64,000 nt of DNA from Balneolaceae bacterium (GCA_009711805.1 VEMX01000007.1:1-64000), one strand, 5' to 3'. Counted from the first letter of the stretch, positions 18,994-30,080 are shown. Notes: a model not told the origin generated them from the letters alone. Numbers and translations: made by a program.

Positions 18994-19905
18994 TTATGAT
19001 TTTCTGGTACGCTCATCCATTTCAAGAACCAGCGAACTGGCTACAAACAGCGAACTGTATGTACCCAGGATAATACCAATAATAAGGGCGAAAGAGAACC
19101 CTTTCAACACCTCGCCACCGAAAATAAAGAGCACAGTTACCACAAACAAGGTGGTTACTGAGGTAATTACGGTACGGCTTAAAGTATCATTGAGGCTCTT
19201 ATTCACCATTTCGGTATACTCCATGCCCTTGTGGACGTTGGAATTTTCACGAATACGGTCAAATACAACCACGGTATCGTTGAGCGAGTACCCCACAATG
19301 GTCAGGAAGGCCGCGATAATTGCCTGATCCACCTGAAGACTGAAAGGTACAATTCCACTCAACAGCGTGAAACCCCCCAATACAATCACCACATCATGAA
19401 TCAGGGCTGCCACAGCTCCTGCCGAGAATGTCCAGTTCCTGAACCGGATCAGAATATATATAAAGATTATGACCATCGCATATATTACTGCCTGCAGAGC
19501 TCCCGATTTTAAATCTTCGGCAAAACGGGGGCCTACCACATCAGTTTTAATAACGGTTGCAGGATTGTCGGGATATAATTCCTGTACCTTATCTGTAATA
19601 AGGTTTTGGACAACGTTAATTTCTCCTTCGTGGTCGGTACGGATCAGTACATCTGAGTCGGAACCAAAAAGTTTAAGCTCCGGTGTTACCCCCAGAGGCT
19701 CTGTAAGTTCGCTTCTGAGTGTTGTTACTTCTATCGGTTGTTCAAAATCCAGAACGAATTCTTTCCCGCCTTTAAAGTCAATACCGTATTGCAAACCTTT
19801 AGTGAGTATTGCACCTAATGAAAGCAGGAATAATACAGCGGAAATAATATAGGCTGTTCTCCTGGCTCCTGTAAAATTGAAATTTGGTGTTTCAAACCAT
19901 CTCAT
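18994..19905 (-). CDS. secF: protein translocase subunit SecF
   Basis: Membrane partner of SecD in the proton-motive-force-driven completion of Sec export. Of 303 residues, a first helix (about 17-36) precedes a periplasmic P4-type domain with GIDFKGGKEFVLDFEQPIE. A block of five helices follows from about 137, with the conserved VIMFIYILIRFRNWTFSAG-like and SLNDTVVVFDRIREN signatures, the latter being the SecD/SecF gating motif. It follows secD by 46 bp, so the order secD-secF is standard. Start ATG at 19905 (MRWFETPNFNFTGARR). Confidence 0.95.
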   Translation of the reverse strand: MRWFETPNFNFTGARRTAYIISAVLFLLSLGAILTKGLQYGIDFKGGKEFVLDFEQPIEVTTLRSELTEPLGVTPELKLFGSDSDVLIRTDHEGEINVVQNLITDKVQELYPDNPATVIKTDVVGPRFAEDLKSGALQAVIYAMVIIFIYILIRFRNWTFSAGAVAALIHDVVIVLGGFTLLSGIVPFSLQVDQAIIAAFLTIVGYSLNDTVVVFDRIRENSNVHKGMEYTEMVNKSLNDTLSRTVITSVTTLFVVTVLFIFGGEVLKGFSFALIIGIILGTYSSLFVASSLVLEMDERTRKS

Positions 19906-19951
19906 ATTGTTGTTCCTCTAAATTGTTTTGAAATTCTTTTTTGGCAGATGA

Positions 19952-21763
19952 TTAACCGAATGTAACCGAATCTGGTTTGTTGCGGCTTAAGTAATCAACA
20001 ATTACACGTGTAATGACAATTGCACTAAACAAAGATGAAGCGATACCTGCCATCAATGTAACCGCAAATCCTTTTATGGGGCCTACACCAAAACTGAATA
20101 AGATGAGCCCTACAAAGAAAGTGGTTACGTTGGCATCCACAATAGCACTCATGGCATTTGCATAGCCGGCTTCAATAGATGCTTTAAATGTTTTACCTGT
20201 TCGTTGCTCTTCCCTGATCCGGTCAAAAATAAGTACGTTCGCATCAACCGCCATACCAATGGTAAGTACAATACCGGCAATACCGGGCAGAGTTAAAGTG
20301 GCTTTGAATGCAGCCAAGATCCCCAGTATAAATATAATGTTCAGGATCAATGCCAAGTCAGCAATGCTGCCACCTACACGGTAGTAGACCATCATAAAGA
20401 TAGCTACGATAGCTAAACCGACCAGCACTGAGTTGAGCCCTGCATTAATAGATGCCTGCCCCAGGGTAGCACCTACCGTGCGTTCCTCAAGGATATCGAG
20501 GGGAGCAGGAAGGGCACCTGACAATAGAATATTAACCAAATCCTTAGCTTCTTCCAGGTTGTCAAGTCCTGTAATGGATGATTGTCCTCCGGAAATCTTG
20601 CTTTCTACATTTGGATACGAATACACATATCCATCCAATACAATAGCAACAGGTTTGCCAATATTGGCCCCGGTAATTCGCCCCCAGGTTCGGGCTCCTT
20701 CACTATTCATGGACATGGATACCTCCGGTATATTTGAAGTAGGATCAAACTGCACGGTTGCATCTTCAATTACATCTCCTGTAAGCTCAATTTGTGTTCG
20801 TACTCCAATCAGCTGGTATAGTTCATTTCCTTCCTGGCCCGGAAGAGGACTTGCACTCCACATAGCAGTGGTATTTCTTGGCATCATCTGTTGTACATCG
20901 GCACTGTCAATCAAATCCATAACCCTGGCGGTATCATTAGCTGATGCATACCCCAGCACATATGGCCTTTGTGCGGGAGACAGTACTTCCAACAAAGTGT
21001 TGGATGAAGCCGGAACACTTAACGAATCAGAAGAAGTATCCGGGCTCTGGTCATAGAACTCAAAAACTTGCTGAGAAAATGTCTGGAACTGCTGTGCATC
21101 GGCCGCAAGGCGGAACTCAAGACGAGCCGTTCCTTGTAACAGCCCCCGAACACGTTCTTTATCTTCTACGCCGGGAAGCTCAACCACAATACGGTTACTG
21201 CCCTGCTTTACAATAGAAGGTTCGGTAACCCCAAAGCGATCCACCCTGTTTCGAATAATTTCGATTGCTCGATCCAGAGCAGAGGTACGCTGTGTTTTAA
21301 GGAAAGCTGCAATTTCCTCATTCGTAGAACGACGGGTAATATTCATTGCATCGTTTCGATAATACCGACTGAGACGAGCATTGGGATCTCGCTCCTCAAA
21401 CAGGCGAACCATTTCGTCTATAAAGTCAATGTTGTTTTCGCGAGCTGTTTCACGAGCATCTGCAATTACATTTTTAAGAAGGGTATCCGCTTCTTCGCCT
21501 GCCAATTCGCTAATAAGCTTAGGGGTTCCAACTTCCAGTGTTACGTGCATTCCTCCCTGGAGGTCAAGCCCTAAGGACAGGGTGTTTTCGCGAAGTGACT
21601 GAAGCTTCTCCGCGTTTTCTTCCTGATACTGAGCTAATTCTGATTCACTCAGATCTTCCATATAATTTTGTTCCAGCGACCATTGGATCGTCGGAAAAAG
21701 GTAAAAGATAGTAAGGGCTAAAAAAGCCACGATACAACCGATTTTAAATCCGTTTCCTTGCAT
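19952..21763 (-). CDS. secD: protein translocase subunit SecD
   Basis: Larger subunit of the SecDF export motor. The 603 residues include an N-terminal helix (about 7-25), the periplasmic P1 domain (LSLGLDLQGGMHVTLEV, then AIEIIRNRVDRFGVTEPSI and RIVVELPGV), an insert-rich head region, and six C-terminal helices containing GMAVDANVLIFDRIREEQ, the conserved proton-path motif. The usual yajC neighbour is not present upstream. It heads the secD-secF-STAS set, all on minus with short gaps, and its own promoter probably lies in the 130-bp region before 21763. Confidence 0.96.
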   Translation of the reverse strand: MQGNGFKIGCIVAFLALTIFYLFPTIQWSLEQNYMEDLSESELAQYQEENAEKLQSLRENTLSLGLDLQGGMHVTLEVGTPKLISELAGEEADTLLKNVIADARETARENNIDFIDEMVRLFEERDPNARLSRYYRNDAMNITRRSTNEEIAAFLKTQRTSALDRAIEIIRNRVDRFGVTEPSIVKQGSNRIVVELPGVEDKERVRGLLQGTARLEFRLAADAQQFQTFSQQVFEFYDQSPDTSSDSLSVPASSNTLLEVLSPAQRPYVLGYASANDTARVMDLIDSADVQQMMPRNTTAMWSASPLPGQEGNELYQLIGVRTQIELTGDVIEDATVQFDPTSNIPEVSMSMNSEGARTWGRITGANIGKPVAIVLDGYVYSYPNVESKISGGQSSITGLDNLEEAKDLVNILLSGALPAPLDILEERTVGATLGQASINAGLNSVLVGLAIVAIFMMVYYRVGGSIADLALILNIIFILGILAAFKATLTLPGIAGIVLTIGMAVDANVLIFDRIREEQRTGKTFKASIEAGYANAMSAIVDANVTTFFVGLILFSFGVGPIKGFAVTLMAGIASSLFSAIVITRVIVDYLSRNKPDSVTFG

Positions 21764-21895
21764 GTGTATGTAGTTTTATAGTTGATTAAAAATGATAGAT
21801 AACAGCTGAATGGCGAATACAATCTGCAATTGCATTACATTACACATCAACCGTCAAAAAAGATTGTTTAAAAAGAAAAGCCTGTAGAAGAAAGT

Positions 21896-22441
21896 CTAAG
21901 GGGCATTAATAGAAGTACCGCCCGAAAGAGGAGAGGTGTGATAATTGCCGTACCCTGACCCCTCAAAATCAATTGCCAAGGATATCAAGTGTACTGTATG
22001 CCCCTGCCGGCTAAAAGAATTACCCGCGGAGGCAAGTACATTTTTAGGTAAAACTGTTTGCGTCTTGCTTTGCTCAATGATAATGGCCTGGCCCATACCG
22101 CCCGAAGAAGTTTGGAAGCTATTCCATTCGCTTAACAACAAATGGAAGACATCCTCTTCGGCCTGGGGCTTTACCGGAAGCTCAAAATCATCCGAATGGG
22201 ATTTCACCAGTTCAGATGCTTTACGAATCACTGAATTTAATTCTTCATCTTCCGAAGCCAGCTTATTAATCTGATCAATAACCTGGGCATTTTCCTGGCT
22301 TTTGACATATGACTGCAACCAGGAAGCAAATGCTTCGTGACGAACTTCCTCATTCACGGGAAGCATAAAGTGAAACAGGATTCCCGTTAATAGGGCAGCC
22401 GCTCCGGTCAATTGAGTGATATGTGATCTGAAAAATATCAT
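21896..22441 (-). CDS. hypothetical membrane-anchored protein
   Basis: Family not recognised. It has 181 residues from the ATG at 22441 (an in-frame TTG four codons upstream is less likely). Residues 10-28 (LTGAAALLTGILFHFMLP) form one hydrophobic segment, then a charged, helical region (about 30-120, rich in E/K/S) and a C-terminal low-complexity part ending in GNYHTSPLSGGTSINAP. There is no lipobox and no catalytic signature. It lies between secD and a TPR histidine kinase on the same strand, and I infer only that it is probably envelope-associated. Confidence 0.6.
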   Translation of the reverse strand: MIFFRSHITQLTGAAALLTGILFHFMLPVNEEVRHEAFASWLQSYVKSQENAQVIDQINKLASEDEELNSVIRKASELVKSHSDDFELPVKPQAEEDVFHLLLSEWNSFQTSSGGMGQAIIIEQSKTQTVLPKNVLASAGNSFSRQGHTVHLISLAIDFEGSGYGNYHTSPLSGGTSINAP

Positions 22442-22592
22442 TAGCCTGACCAAGATAATGAAGAATGTGATAATAATGAACTCAATTTAAAAATCAGTGA
22501 TTCGATATTTACAAATCCCCGAACCCACCTCAATGTGTCTCTTATATCCCACCAACATCACTCCCATGAAGCTACTGTAATAAATACCTGTG

Positions 22593-24410
22593 TTAGCCTA
22601 AAGGAAATTTGAGGCGTATTGAAACCCCTTCTTGTGCAACACTGTCAATATGCAGGTTTCCATTCAGTTCTTCGGCTCGTTGCTTCATATTTTTAAACCC
22701 ATTGCCCGCCATAAAATCAACCTCTTGTTTAATACCCCGGCCATCGTCTTTCAGCTCCACTTCAATGTGATTGTTTTCCCTTTTGAAGTTAATCCTGAAG
22801 TTTTGAGCCTCCGCATATTTTATGGTATTGGTGAGTGCTTCCTGTACTATACGCAATAATTGATGTGATTGAGCTGGATTCAACAACAGTTCTGCATCTA
22901 CCTCATTCTGCAAATCTATGTTCAAGTCCTGCGTGTAGTTCTTCTGCCGCCTGATATAATCTCTGAGGTGATTGATGAACTCAGCTTGTTTCACCTCCTC
23001 CTTATTCAGCAGCCATATTGTTTCCCTGAGTTCATTCATGGCACCCCGGGCATCTTCATCCAGGTTAGTAAGAAGGTGCAGGGCATTTTTGTTTTGATCG
23101 TTCTTTAGGTGAAGGTTACTGATTTCCAGACCAGTGATAAGATTCGTAATGTACGCTCCTACATTATCATGTAAATCGCGGGATATACGTTCTCTCTCCT
23201 TGTGAATTTTATTCTCCATTTCAGCATTGGCCAGCTGTATCTTGAGTTTATTCTCTCTTTTCAGATTTTCACGTTTAATTTTTTGCTGGCGGAATATCAG
23301 CCCGGATATTAAAAATGCAGTGAGAAGTAATCCCCCCATCACCCCCAAAAACCAATTTCTCTGCCTCACTTTTAGTTGTTCCTGGCTAAGTTCTGCTCTC
23401 TTTAACGCAAGCTCCTTTTCCTTTTGTTGGGTTTCGAACTGAATTTGGAGTTCAGCTACTTTCTCATTGGTGCGTTCATTTATTCTTTTGCTTTTCAATT
23501 CGGTAAACTTTTCCTGATGGTGCAGCGCTGAATCATACCTCCCCATTTCTTCGAAAGCATCGGAAAGAGTTTTATAACTGAATTCAGCCCGTAACGGATA
23601 TTTTACTGCAAAGGCCATTTTGGCGGATGCTCTTAGGTAGGGAATGGCTGCTTCATAGTCTTGTTTCTGGAAATAAGCTTCACCCAGATTCTGATAATCA
23701 ATTGACATGCCGGTACTATCCTGGTACAGGGATTTTAGCTTATAAGCATTTTTCAGGTAATTGATAGCTGTATCATAATTCTTTAAATGGAGATGAATAT
23801 CCCCGAGGTAACCATATGAATAGCCAATGCCCAGAGTATCATGCTGGTTCTTTTTTATAGAAAGGGATCGGTTAACATAATATAAGGCACTGTCATATTG
23901 GTTCATTTCCATCTTAACCAAGCCATAATTATTGAACGCATTAGCTTGGGTAATAGAGTTATGGTAGTCCTCCAAAATTGCCAGGCCCATTCGCATAAAA
24001 CTTTCAGCTTGCTCCAGATCTCTCCGTCTTGTTCTAAAACCAAGTTCGGCATATGCATATCCGGCTTTCTCAAACATTTCCAAGCGCTCATATACTTTGA
24101 TCGCCTCAAGATTGTATTCTATACTTTCATCATAACGCCCTTGGTAATACAGTACCAAAGAGATTCCCGACAAGCTTTCTGCCAGTCCATAATGATAACC
24201 AATGGAGTCGGCCAGGGATTTACTTTTCCATAGCAACGGTTCTGTTTTAACCGGATTGCTGGTGATATGCTGAAAAGAGAGTGCATTTACAGAATCAATA
24301 AAGCTTTTGTGTTTAGCTCCATCAGATTGAGCATAAGCATGGCAGCCTGCAAGCACAGCTGTCATCGCAAACAAACACAAAAACGTAGCTTTCCAATATC
24401 TGCGGTTCAT
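22593..24410 (-). CDS. TPR-domain sensor histidine kinase (HisKA_3/NarL type)
   Basis: Two-component sensor with an exported or membrane-proximal TPR domain. After a signal peptide (about 1-27, ending GCHAYAQS), tetratricopeptide repeats run to about 320, for example YEESIEYNLEAIKVYERL-like and GYLGDIHLHLKNYDTAINYL helices. A coiled segment and one membrane helix (about 353-374) lead to the dimerisation domain, with the phospho-His at 414 (RISRDLHDNVGAY), and an HATPase domain with DDGRGI and NGFKNMKQRAEELNG. Kinases of this type usually signal through LuxR/NarL regulators. None is adjacent, so the partner is elsewhere. The ligand is unknown. The 605-residue length fits the family. Confidence 0.9.
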   Translation of the reverse strand: MNRRYWKATFLCLFAMTAVLAGCHAYAQSDGAKHKSFIDSVNALSFQHITSNPVKTEPLLWKSKSLADSIGYHYGLAESLSGISLVLYYQGRYDESIEYNLEAIKVYERLEMFEKAGYAYAELGFRTRRRDLEQAESFMRMGLAILEDYHNSITQANAFNNYGLVKMEMNQYDSALYYVNRSLSIKKNQHDTLGIGYSYGYLGDIHLHLKNYDTAINYLKNAYKLKSLYQDSTGMSIDYQNLGEAYFQKQDYEAAIPYLRASAKMAFAVKYPLRAEFSYKTLSDAFEEMGRYDSALHHQEKFTELKSKRINERTNEKVAELQIQFETQQKEKELALKRAELSQEQLKVRQRNWFLGVMGGLLLTAFLISGLIFRQQKIKRENLKRENKLKIQLANAEMENKIHKERERISRDLHDNVGAYITNLITGLEISNLHLKNDQNKNALHLLTNLDEDARGAMNELRETIWLLNKEEVKQAEFINHLRDYIRRQKNYTQDLNIDLQNEVDAELLLNPAQSHQLLRIVQEALTNTIKYAEAQNFRINFKRENNHIEVELKDDGRGIKQEVDFMAGNGFKNMKQRAEELNGNLHIDSVAQEGVSIRLKFPLG

Positions 24411-24534
24411 CGTAAGCCCCCTGTATAATCTAAAGCTGAATTAGAATATGCTGAATTAACTGCAAAAATATGGATCGGGATTAGAGCCACACAAGGCAAT
24501 CCTTCTATTATGGATACTCTATGCTATGCTTCGA

Positions 24535-27375
24535 TTATTTGACGACTTCTTTTTGAAGCCGGTCAAATTCTTGTTTCAAAAACTTCCCGGTTTCGGATTC
24601 TTCATCCCCGGCCACCTCTTCAGGGGTACCTGTTGCTATAATTCGTCCGCCTTCAGCTCCCCCTTCGGGACCAAGATCAATAATCCAGTCGGCGGCTTTA
24701 ATAAGATCCAGATTGTGCTCAATAACAATTACAGTGTTTCCTTTTTCAACCAATCGCTGAATCACATCCACCAACATACGCACATCCTGAAAGTGAAGAC
24801 CCGTTGTGGGTTCATCCATGACAAACAAGGTATTCCCGGTGCCTACTTTCGATAGTTCACGGGATAATTTAATCCGCTGTGCTTCTCCCCCCGAAAGCGT
24901 GGTTGACGATTGCCCGAGGGTAAGGTAGCCCAATCCTACATCCACCAGTGTGCCTAAAATGCGGCTAATTGCCGGCTGGGCATCAAAAAACTCGGCAGCT
25001 TCACTAATAGGCATATGCAGCACATCGGCTATATTTTTGCCTTTATAATAGATTTCCAGCGTTTCCCGGTTGTAACGCTTTCCATTGCAGGTTTCGCAGG
25101 TTACATATACATCGGGCAAGAAATTCATTTCAATCTTCCGTACTCCATCGCCATTGCAGGATTCGCAACGCCCTCCTTTCACATTAAAAGAAAAACGTCC
25201 CTGATTATATCCTCTGATTTTGGATTCGGGAAGTTCTGCAAACAGTCGGCGAATGTGGTCGAACACCTTGGTATAGGTTCCGGGATTGGAACGGGGGGTT
25301 CGGCCAATCGGACTCTGATCGATAGAAATAATTTTGTCTACATGATCTATGCCTTCTGCCACATCATAAGGCAGGGGCACCGATTTAGATTTATAAAAAT
25401 GGTTAGAAAGTATGGGAACCAACGTTTGGTTTATAAGTGAACTTTTGCCGCTTCCACTCACTCCTGTCACACAAATAAACTGGCCCAACGGCACTTCCAG
25501 ATCTTGGTTCTTCAGATTATGCCCCCTTGTGTTTGTAAGGGTAATGGATTTACCATTTCCTTTACGCCTTTGGGCGGGTACTTCAATCACTTCCTCATCA
25601 TTCAGGAATTTGGCCGTCATGGTTTCCGGGTCCAAATCCTGAGGCTTAGCCGCGGAAACAATATGTCCGCCGTTGCTCCCGGCACCCGGTCCCATATCCA
25701 CCACAAAGTCGGCATGTTCTATGGTTTCCCGGTCGTGTTCTACCACAATTACGCTGTTTCCAAGATCCCGGAGCGTTTCCAGAGACTGTATAAGCTTGAT
25801 GTTATCTCTTTGGTGGAGGCCGATACTGGGTTCATCCAGAATATACAGTACTCCTACAAGCTGGGTGCCAATCTGTGTAGCCAGGCGAATACGCTGGGCT
25901 TCTCCTCCACTTAATGTTTGAGCTTCACGATTAAGATTCAGGTAATTCAACCCTACATTCAACAAGAAATCGAGCCGATCCCTTATTTCTTTAAGCACCT
26001 GGCTTCCAATAATTTGTTGCCGCTCTGTAAGATGAAGACCATATAGTGTATCCCTTAAATCTTTAATATCTCTTTGAACAAGGTCGTGAATCGTGTATCC
26101 GTCAATTTTATAGGAAAGAGCTTCTTTGTTGAGCCGCCCACCTTCACATTCAGGACAGGTGACCTTATCCATATAGGCCTTTGCTTTGTCCCGCTGTTTC
26201 GAAGACTTACTCTCTTTGTATTGATCCGTAATTGTTTTTCGCAGCCCTTCAAATTTATGCTTGTAGGAAACGGAATTATCCTTAAAGTCGTAGCTTACCG
26301 AATACTTGGTATCTCCTCCTCCGTTCAGTAACGCATCTATTACTTCACCAGGAAAGTCTTTAAGGGGTGTCTCAAAATCGAGCCCAACGGTATCGAGTAC
26401 CGCTCTCAGCTGCTTAAAAGCAAAAATATCACGGGGTTTCCCCAGGTAGCGGATAGCACCTTCTTCGATGGTTTGACTTCTATTGGGAAAAATAAGCTCG
26501 GGACTTACATCATAGGTGTAGCCGAGTCCGTCACACTTCGGGCAGGCTCCATAAGGCGAATTAAATGAAAAAAGATTGGGAGCAGGATCTTCGTACGCCA
26601 AACCGCTTTCGGGATCAAAAAGGTTTTGTGAAAACAGCTTATCCTCTACTTCATCTCCATCTTTAACGGCCAGAATTACATTTCCATCAGCCATCTCAAG
26701 TGCCAACCGGATACTTTCTGCAATACGCTTCTCGCTTTTATCAGATATCACGAAACGATCTACCACAATTTCAATATTGTGGGTTTTGTAGCGATCCAGC
26801 TTCATGTCATCTTCCAGTTCACGAAACTCTCCATCAATGCGGGCACTGATAAATCCCTGTTTGATGGTCTGCTCAAAGAGCTCCCGGTAATGTCCTTTCC
26901 GGCCTCGCACCACCGGAGCCAGACAATAGGCTTTGGTGCCCTTTGGCATATCCATCACAGTAGCAACAACCTGGTCGGCTGTTTGCTTCTCCATTATATT
27001 TCCTGTCTTATAAGAGTAGGGGACTCCAACACGGGCATATAAAAGCCTCAGGAAATCATAAATTTCGGTAACCGTGCCCACCGTAGAGCGCGGATTCCGG
27101 TTCGTTGTTTTTTGATCTATAGAAATAACCGGGGAAAGCCCGTCAATAAAATCTACGGCCGGACGCTCCATCATCCCTAAAAACTGACGGGCATAAGCCG
27201 AAAGCGATTCTAAAAACCGTCGCTGACCTTCCGCATATATGGTGTCGAAGGCAAGCGATGATTTACCGGAACCGGAGAGGCCGGTAATAACCACTAACTG
27301 GTTGCGGGGAATATCTATGTCGAAATTTTTTAGATTGTGTTCGCGGGCGCCGCGAATAACAATGTTGTGCTGCAA
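24535..27375 (-). CDS. uvrA: excinuclease ABC subunit A
   Basis: Damage-recognition ATPase of nucleotide excision repair. The 946 residues show the first Walker A at about 32-40 ([10 protein letters not shown]), the AYARQFLG segment, and zinc-binding CPKCDGLGY and CPECEGGRL. The first ABC signature [14 protein letters not shown] precedes [14 protein letters not shown]. The second half repeats the plan with [24 protein letters not shown]...CETCNGK and [15 protein letters not shown]. All functional motifs are intact. The gene is monocistronic, with no uvrB next to it. Regulation (for example by LexA) cannot be judged, since no clear box was seen upstream. Confidence 0.97.
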   Translation of the reverse strand: MQHNIVIRGAREHNLKNFDIDIPRNQLVVITGLSGSGKSSLAFDTIYAEGQRRFLESLSAYARQFLGMMERPAVDFIDGLSPVISIDQKTTNRNPRSTVGTVTEIYDFLRLLYARVGVPYSYKTGNIMEKQTADQVVATVMDMPKGTKAYCLAPVVRGRKGHYRELFEQTIKQGFISARIDGEFRELEDDMKLDRYKTHNIEIVVDRFVISDKSEKRIAESIRLALEMADGNVILAVKDGDEVEDKLFSQNLFDPESGLAYEDPAPNLFSFNSPYGACPKCDGLGYTYDVSPELIFPNRSQTIEEGAIRYLGKPRDIFAFKQLRAVLDTVGLDFETPLKDFPGEVIDALLNGGGDTKYSVSYDFKDNSVSYKHKFEGLRKTITDQYKESKSSKQRDKAKAYMDKVTCPECEGGRLNKEALSYKIDGYTIHDLVQRDIKDLRDTLYGLHLTERQQIIGSQVLKEIRDRLDFLLNVGLNYLNLNREAQTLSGGEAQRIRLATQIGTQLVGVLYILDEPSIGLHQRDNIKLIQSLETLRDLGNSVIVVEHDRETIEHADFVVDMGPGAGSNGGHIVSAAKPQDLDPETMTAKFLNDEEVIEVPAQRRKGNGKSITLTNTRGHNLKNQDLEVPLGQFICVTGVSGSGKSSLINQTLVPILSNHFYKSKSVPLPYDVAEGIDHVDKIISIDQSPIGRTPRSNPGTYTKVFDHIRRLFAELPESKIRGYNQGRFSFNVKGGRCESCNGDGVRKIEMNFLPDVYVTCETCNGKRYNRETLEIYYKGKNIADVLHMPISEAAEFFDAQPAISRILGTLVDVGLGYLTLGQSSTTLSGGEAQRIKLSRELSKVGTGNTLFVMDEPTTGLHFQDVRMLVDVIQRLVEKGNTVIVIEHNLDLIKAADWIIDLGPEGGAEGGRIIATGTPEEVAGDEESETGKFLKQEFDRLQKEVVK

Positions 27376-27762
27376 TGGAATGCCTGTTTTTGAGTTCGAT
27401 TAACTATGAAAAATAATGAACCGCAGGCAGAATTACTTCATTTCAATCTATAAAATTTTAGAAGGCGCTAATGTACTAAGGTATTAATGTACCGGAATTC
27501 GAAATTGCATCCCAGTCCCTGCGGGGTTGCACTTTTCATTATTTCCTACAGGAGTAAATTATGAGAAGATACAGGGCACATATATCAACAACCCTTTATC
27601 TTCCGACCGATCCCAACCCTCTCCTTCTCAAAGAGAGAGCTTTGTGGATATTGTTTCATAACCGGAGTTCTCTATCAATGAGTCCTTTCCCCTATTCTTC
27701 TACAGGCATCCTGTACAGAACGGGGCGCATGCAATAAAACCCCTACTGGTTGATTAGATAAT
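27376..27762. other. intergenic region with REP-like palindrome remnants
   Basis: The 5' side of uvrA and the 3' end of the esterase-like gene leave 621 bp without a gene. This left part contains a degenerate copy of the GGGCGCAT palindrome (about 27722-27745) and pyrimidine-rich sequence without ORFs. The right part is a family 2 MITE (27763-27933). Confidence 0.45.
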
Positions 27763-27933
27763 AACCCGTTTACCGGTTAGAAGTACCATTTAGAGAACCT
27801 GCGAGCGTCCGCAGATCCTCGTAGCGTTCGGCTTTCCAGCGAGAATCCCGTAACGCTCGCAGGACCTGCGGACGCTGCGAGGTTACTCCCTTTCAATACT
27901 GTTTTAAGCTAATCTCCAACCGGTAAACGCGTT
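27763..27933. mobile_element. 171-bp fold-back MITE-like element, family 2, copy 2
   Basis: Inverted copy of 13258-13428. It starts AACCCGTTTACCGGTTAGA, ends with the complement of AACGCGTTTACCGGTTGGA, and is flanked by AGATAAT on both sides (27756-27762 and 27934-27940; longer if the terminal TT is counted). It differs from copy 1 at about four positions, so both are recent. It lies between uvrA and the esterase-like gene without touching either. Confidence 0.8.
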
Positions 27934-27996
27934 AGATAATAGCTGTTTGTCCTGCTCCCATTCCTCCCAAAAAAGAAGCAAGTATCTATAGAGTAA

Positions 27997-29151
27997 CTAA
28001 AATTTGCGCACAGACGTAAAGGTGTAGGTTTGTGCCGGGTCATCCAACACGGGGGCTTGGTCTCCATGATGGTATTTGCGCATGAATTGTGTCATTATCT
28101 CACTGGTAGCGCTAAAAGCAACTTCATCATCAAGTGTACCAAAGGTTTCGAAATCCGGAAAGTCCCAACGCCAAAACAGTACGTAATCGGCAAAGGAGTG
28201 ATGCTCGATAGCGTGATTGAATGATACCTCATACCCATCTTTTGATACTTGTTCGAAAATCTCACGACTATCATCGTCATGGCTCTGGATCATCATAAAA
28301 GGGATTGAAAGATGCTTTCCCTCGGAGTTAAAAATAGTCCCATCGATATCGACAGCAAGACCAATCCTGGTATCTTTGGCTGCTGAATGAAACGCAGCAG
28401 CTCCCCCATAGGAATGTCCTGTGGTAGTTATTTTTGACATGTCGACCCGTGAAAAGAACACACTACTTGAATCGTCATTCAATGCTTCTACCTGGTCTAT
28501 ACTAAAAATTTGATCATTAGCCCAAAGCTCAAGGTCAGCTCCCAAATTATCCTGGGGTAAATCCTGGCTATATATAATTCGTCCGTCGTCATATATTGTC
28601 CGGCTGGCTCCATAAGGATGATTGATTGAAGCAACAATAAAACCTCTGCTCGCCAGATCTGAGGCTATGACGATATGTTCTTCGGGAGAAAACCCATAGC
28701 CATGTGAAAATATAACCAGCGGATAGGCCTCCTGAGCAGGGTTAATTGGTGCCTCGTTATATACAGGCCACATACTTGTCAGGTAATTCGACCGGCGCAA
28801 CTTGCGGTGGGAAAATCTACCGGCAGCGGTCTCCCAAAAAGGCCAGCGACGGAAATCATAGACTGGCATCTGCGTCAGGCCAGCTGTCATTGACGCAGGA
28901 TAGAATATTCGTACCAGTAATTCTCGTTTATCATGCTCATAGGTGGTGTGTGGTTCACCACGGCTTTGGTCAACCCAATGGAATTTTTGCGTACCAACGT
29001 CAAATTCGCCGCCAAGCCCTGGTGGTTCAAATAGCTGGTTTTTTCCATAAATGGTTGTTTCTGTATATTTGGGAGCAGGATCATTTGATTGTTCACAGCT
29101 GCATATTAAAAGGATCAATAAGGGGAAGAGCAGACGAATATCACGATGCAT
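27997..29151 (-). CDS. exported alpha/beta hydrolase lipoprotein (PAF-acetylhydrolase-like)
   Basis: Probable esterase or phospholipase-A2-like enzyme outside the cytoplasmic membrane. The N-terminus MHRDIRLLFPLLILLICSC is a lipoprotein signal with Cys19 as the acylation site. The alpha/beta fold has the oxyanion loop FSHGYGFSPEEH, the nucleophile elbow GHSYGGAAAFHSA (the Ser), an Asp in AVDIDGTIF and a late His in HAIEHHSFADYVLF. This order and spacing match bacterial PAF-AH-like hydrolases. There are no operon partners; the next gene on the same strand is 262 bp away. The substrate cannot be inferred. Confidence 0.82.
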   Translation of the reverse strand: MHRDIRLLFPLLILLICSCEQSNDPAPKYTETTIYGKNQLFEPPGLGGEFDVGTQKFHWVDQSRGEPHTTYEHDKRELLVRIFYPASMTAGLTQMPVYDFRRWPFWETAAGRFSHRKLRRSNYLTSMWPVYNEAPINPAQEAYPLVIFSHGYGFSPEEHIVIASDLASRGFIVASINHPYGASRTIYDDGRIIYSQDLPQDNLGADLELWANDQIFSIDQVEALNDDSSSVFFSRVDMSKITTTGHSYGGAAAFHSAAKDTRIGLAVDIDGTIFNSEGKHLSIPFMMIQSHDDDSREIFEQVSKDGYEVSFNHAIEHHSFADYVLFWRWDFPDFETFGTLDDEVAFSATSEIMTQFMRKYHHGDQAPVLDDPAQTYTFTSVRKF

Positions 29152-29413
29152 TTTTTCTATCCTAATCAGAGTGGTCTTTAATTGAAATGGGGCATTGTTA
29201 TTGGTCTATCGTTAAAATGACTGGCAAAATAAACTTTTGCATTATTGAGTCTGGTGGTGTATCAACATTTTGTGATAGCATCCACAGAAAAAAACAACAA
29301 CCAATCTCAATGATCGCACAAAATAGATAAAACAACTGCCAGTATCCATATGACGACAAAGTAATTACAGAATCGCCTCCCAGCTTGCCAGTTCCTCTGT
29401 GTGGCAGATTGTT

Positions 29414-29884
29414 CTAAAATTCGTCCCTGAGAAAAGCATTTAAACTCTTTCTTGCCTGGCTTTGTACTTTTTGCTGAAGCAGGGGACTCCATCCCAGCAC
29501 ATATCCCGGTACTCCCAGTGCCTGCCGACTCCATCTCCAGAAATTAAAGGTGTCTTTATGGGTGATGATTAAGCCATCCTTAAAGCGGAACTCAGCCTGT
29601 ATGACATTGTCTACTTTTCGGTTTGTTTGTGAGAAAGTGTAACGGGCCTCCCACCGAACTGACCCTACCTCCTCACCGGCCTCTGCCTTACTGAAGCTAA
29701 CTTTCAGGTCTTTCCCCTGTTTGCAGAGCATGGTCCACATGGCAGCTATTTCCTGTTTGTTCTTCAAGTCAAAAACAGGATCACGGAAAACGGCATCGTT
29801 GTGATAACAGTTAATCATCGTCTGATAATCCCGCTTATTGAAGGCGGTATAAAATCGATGGATCAAGTCTTCATTTTCAGGCAT
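29414..29884 (-). CDS. SnoaL/NTF2-like protein
   Basis: The 156-residue product has the cone-like NTF2 fold: an N-terminal helix pair (LIHRFYTAFNKRDYQTMINCYHNDAVFRDPVFD) and a curved sheet that includes VRWEARYTFSQTNRKVDNVIQAEFRFKDGLI, then HKDTFNFWRWSRQALG. This resembles SnoaL-like polyketide cyclases and uncharacterised nuclear-transport-factor-2 proteins, which bind small hydrophobic ligands. No signal peptide is present, so it is cytoplasmic. The ligand is unknown. It stands alone on the minus strand. Confidence 0.8.
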   Translation of the reverse strand: MPENEDLIHRFYTAFNKRDYQTMINCYHNDAVFRDPVFDLKNKQEIAAMWTMLCKQGKDLKVSFSKAEAGEEVGSVRWEARYTFSQTNRKVDNVIQAEFRFKDGLIITHKDTFNFWRWSRQALGVPGYVLGWSPLLQQKVQSQARKSLNAFLRDEF

Positions 29885-30080
29885 ATATGAATAAAGGAAA
29901 TCATTGGGTTAAAATCACCTTTTTGGGGTGATGACTGTACGGGAATCTGGAGCTTTTTCAATGAAGCTCCAAAAGTCTCGGAAGTAAGTAACCGATCTAT
30001 GGATTGGCCAAATACGTCCTCTCCTTCAGGTGAGGTGCAGGATAAAGGCTATTATTCTACTATAACTTAAAGCACCTGTC

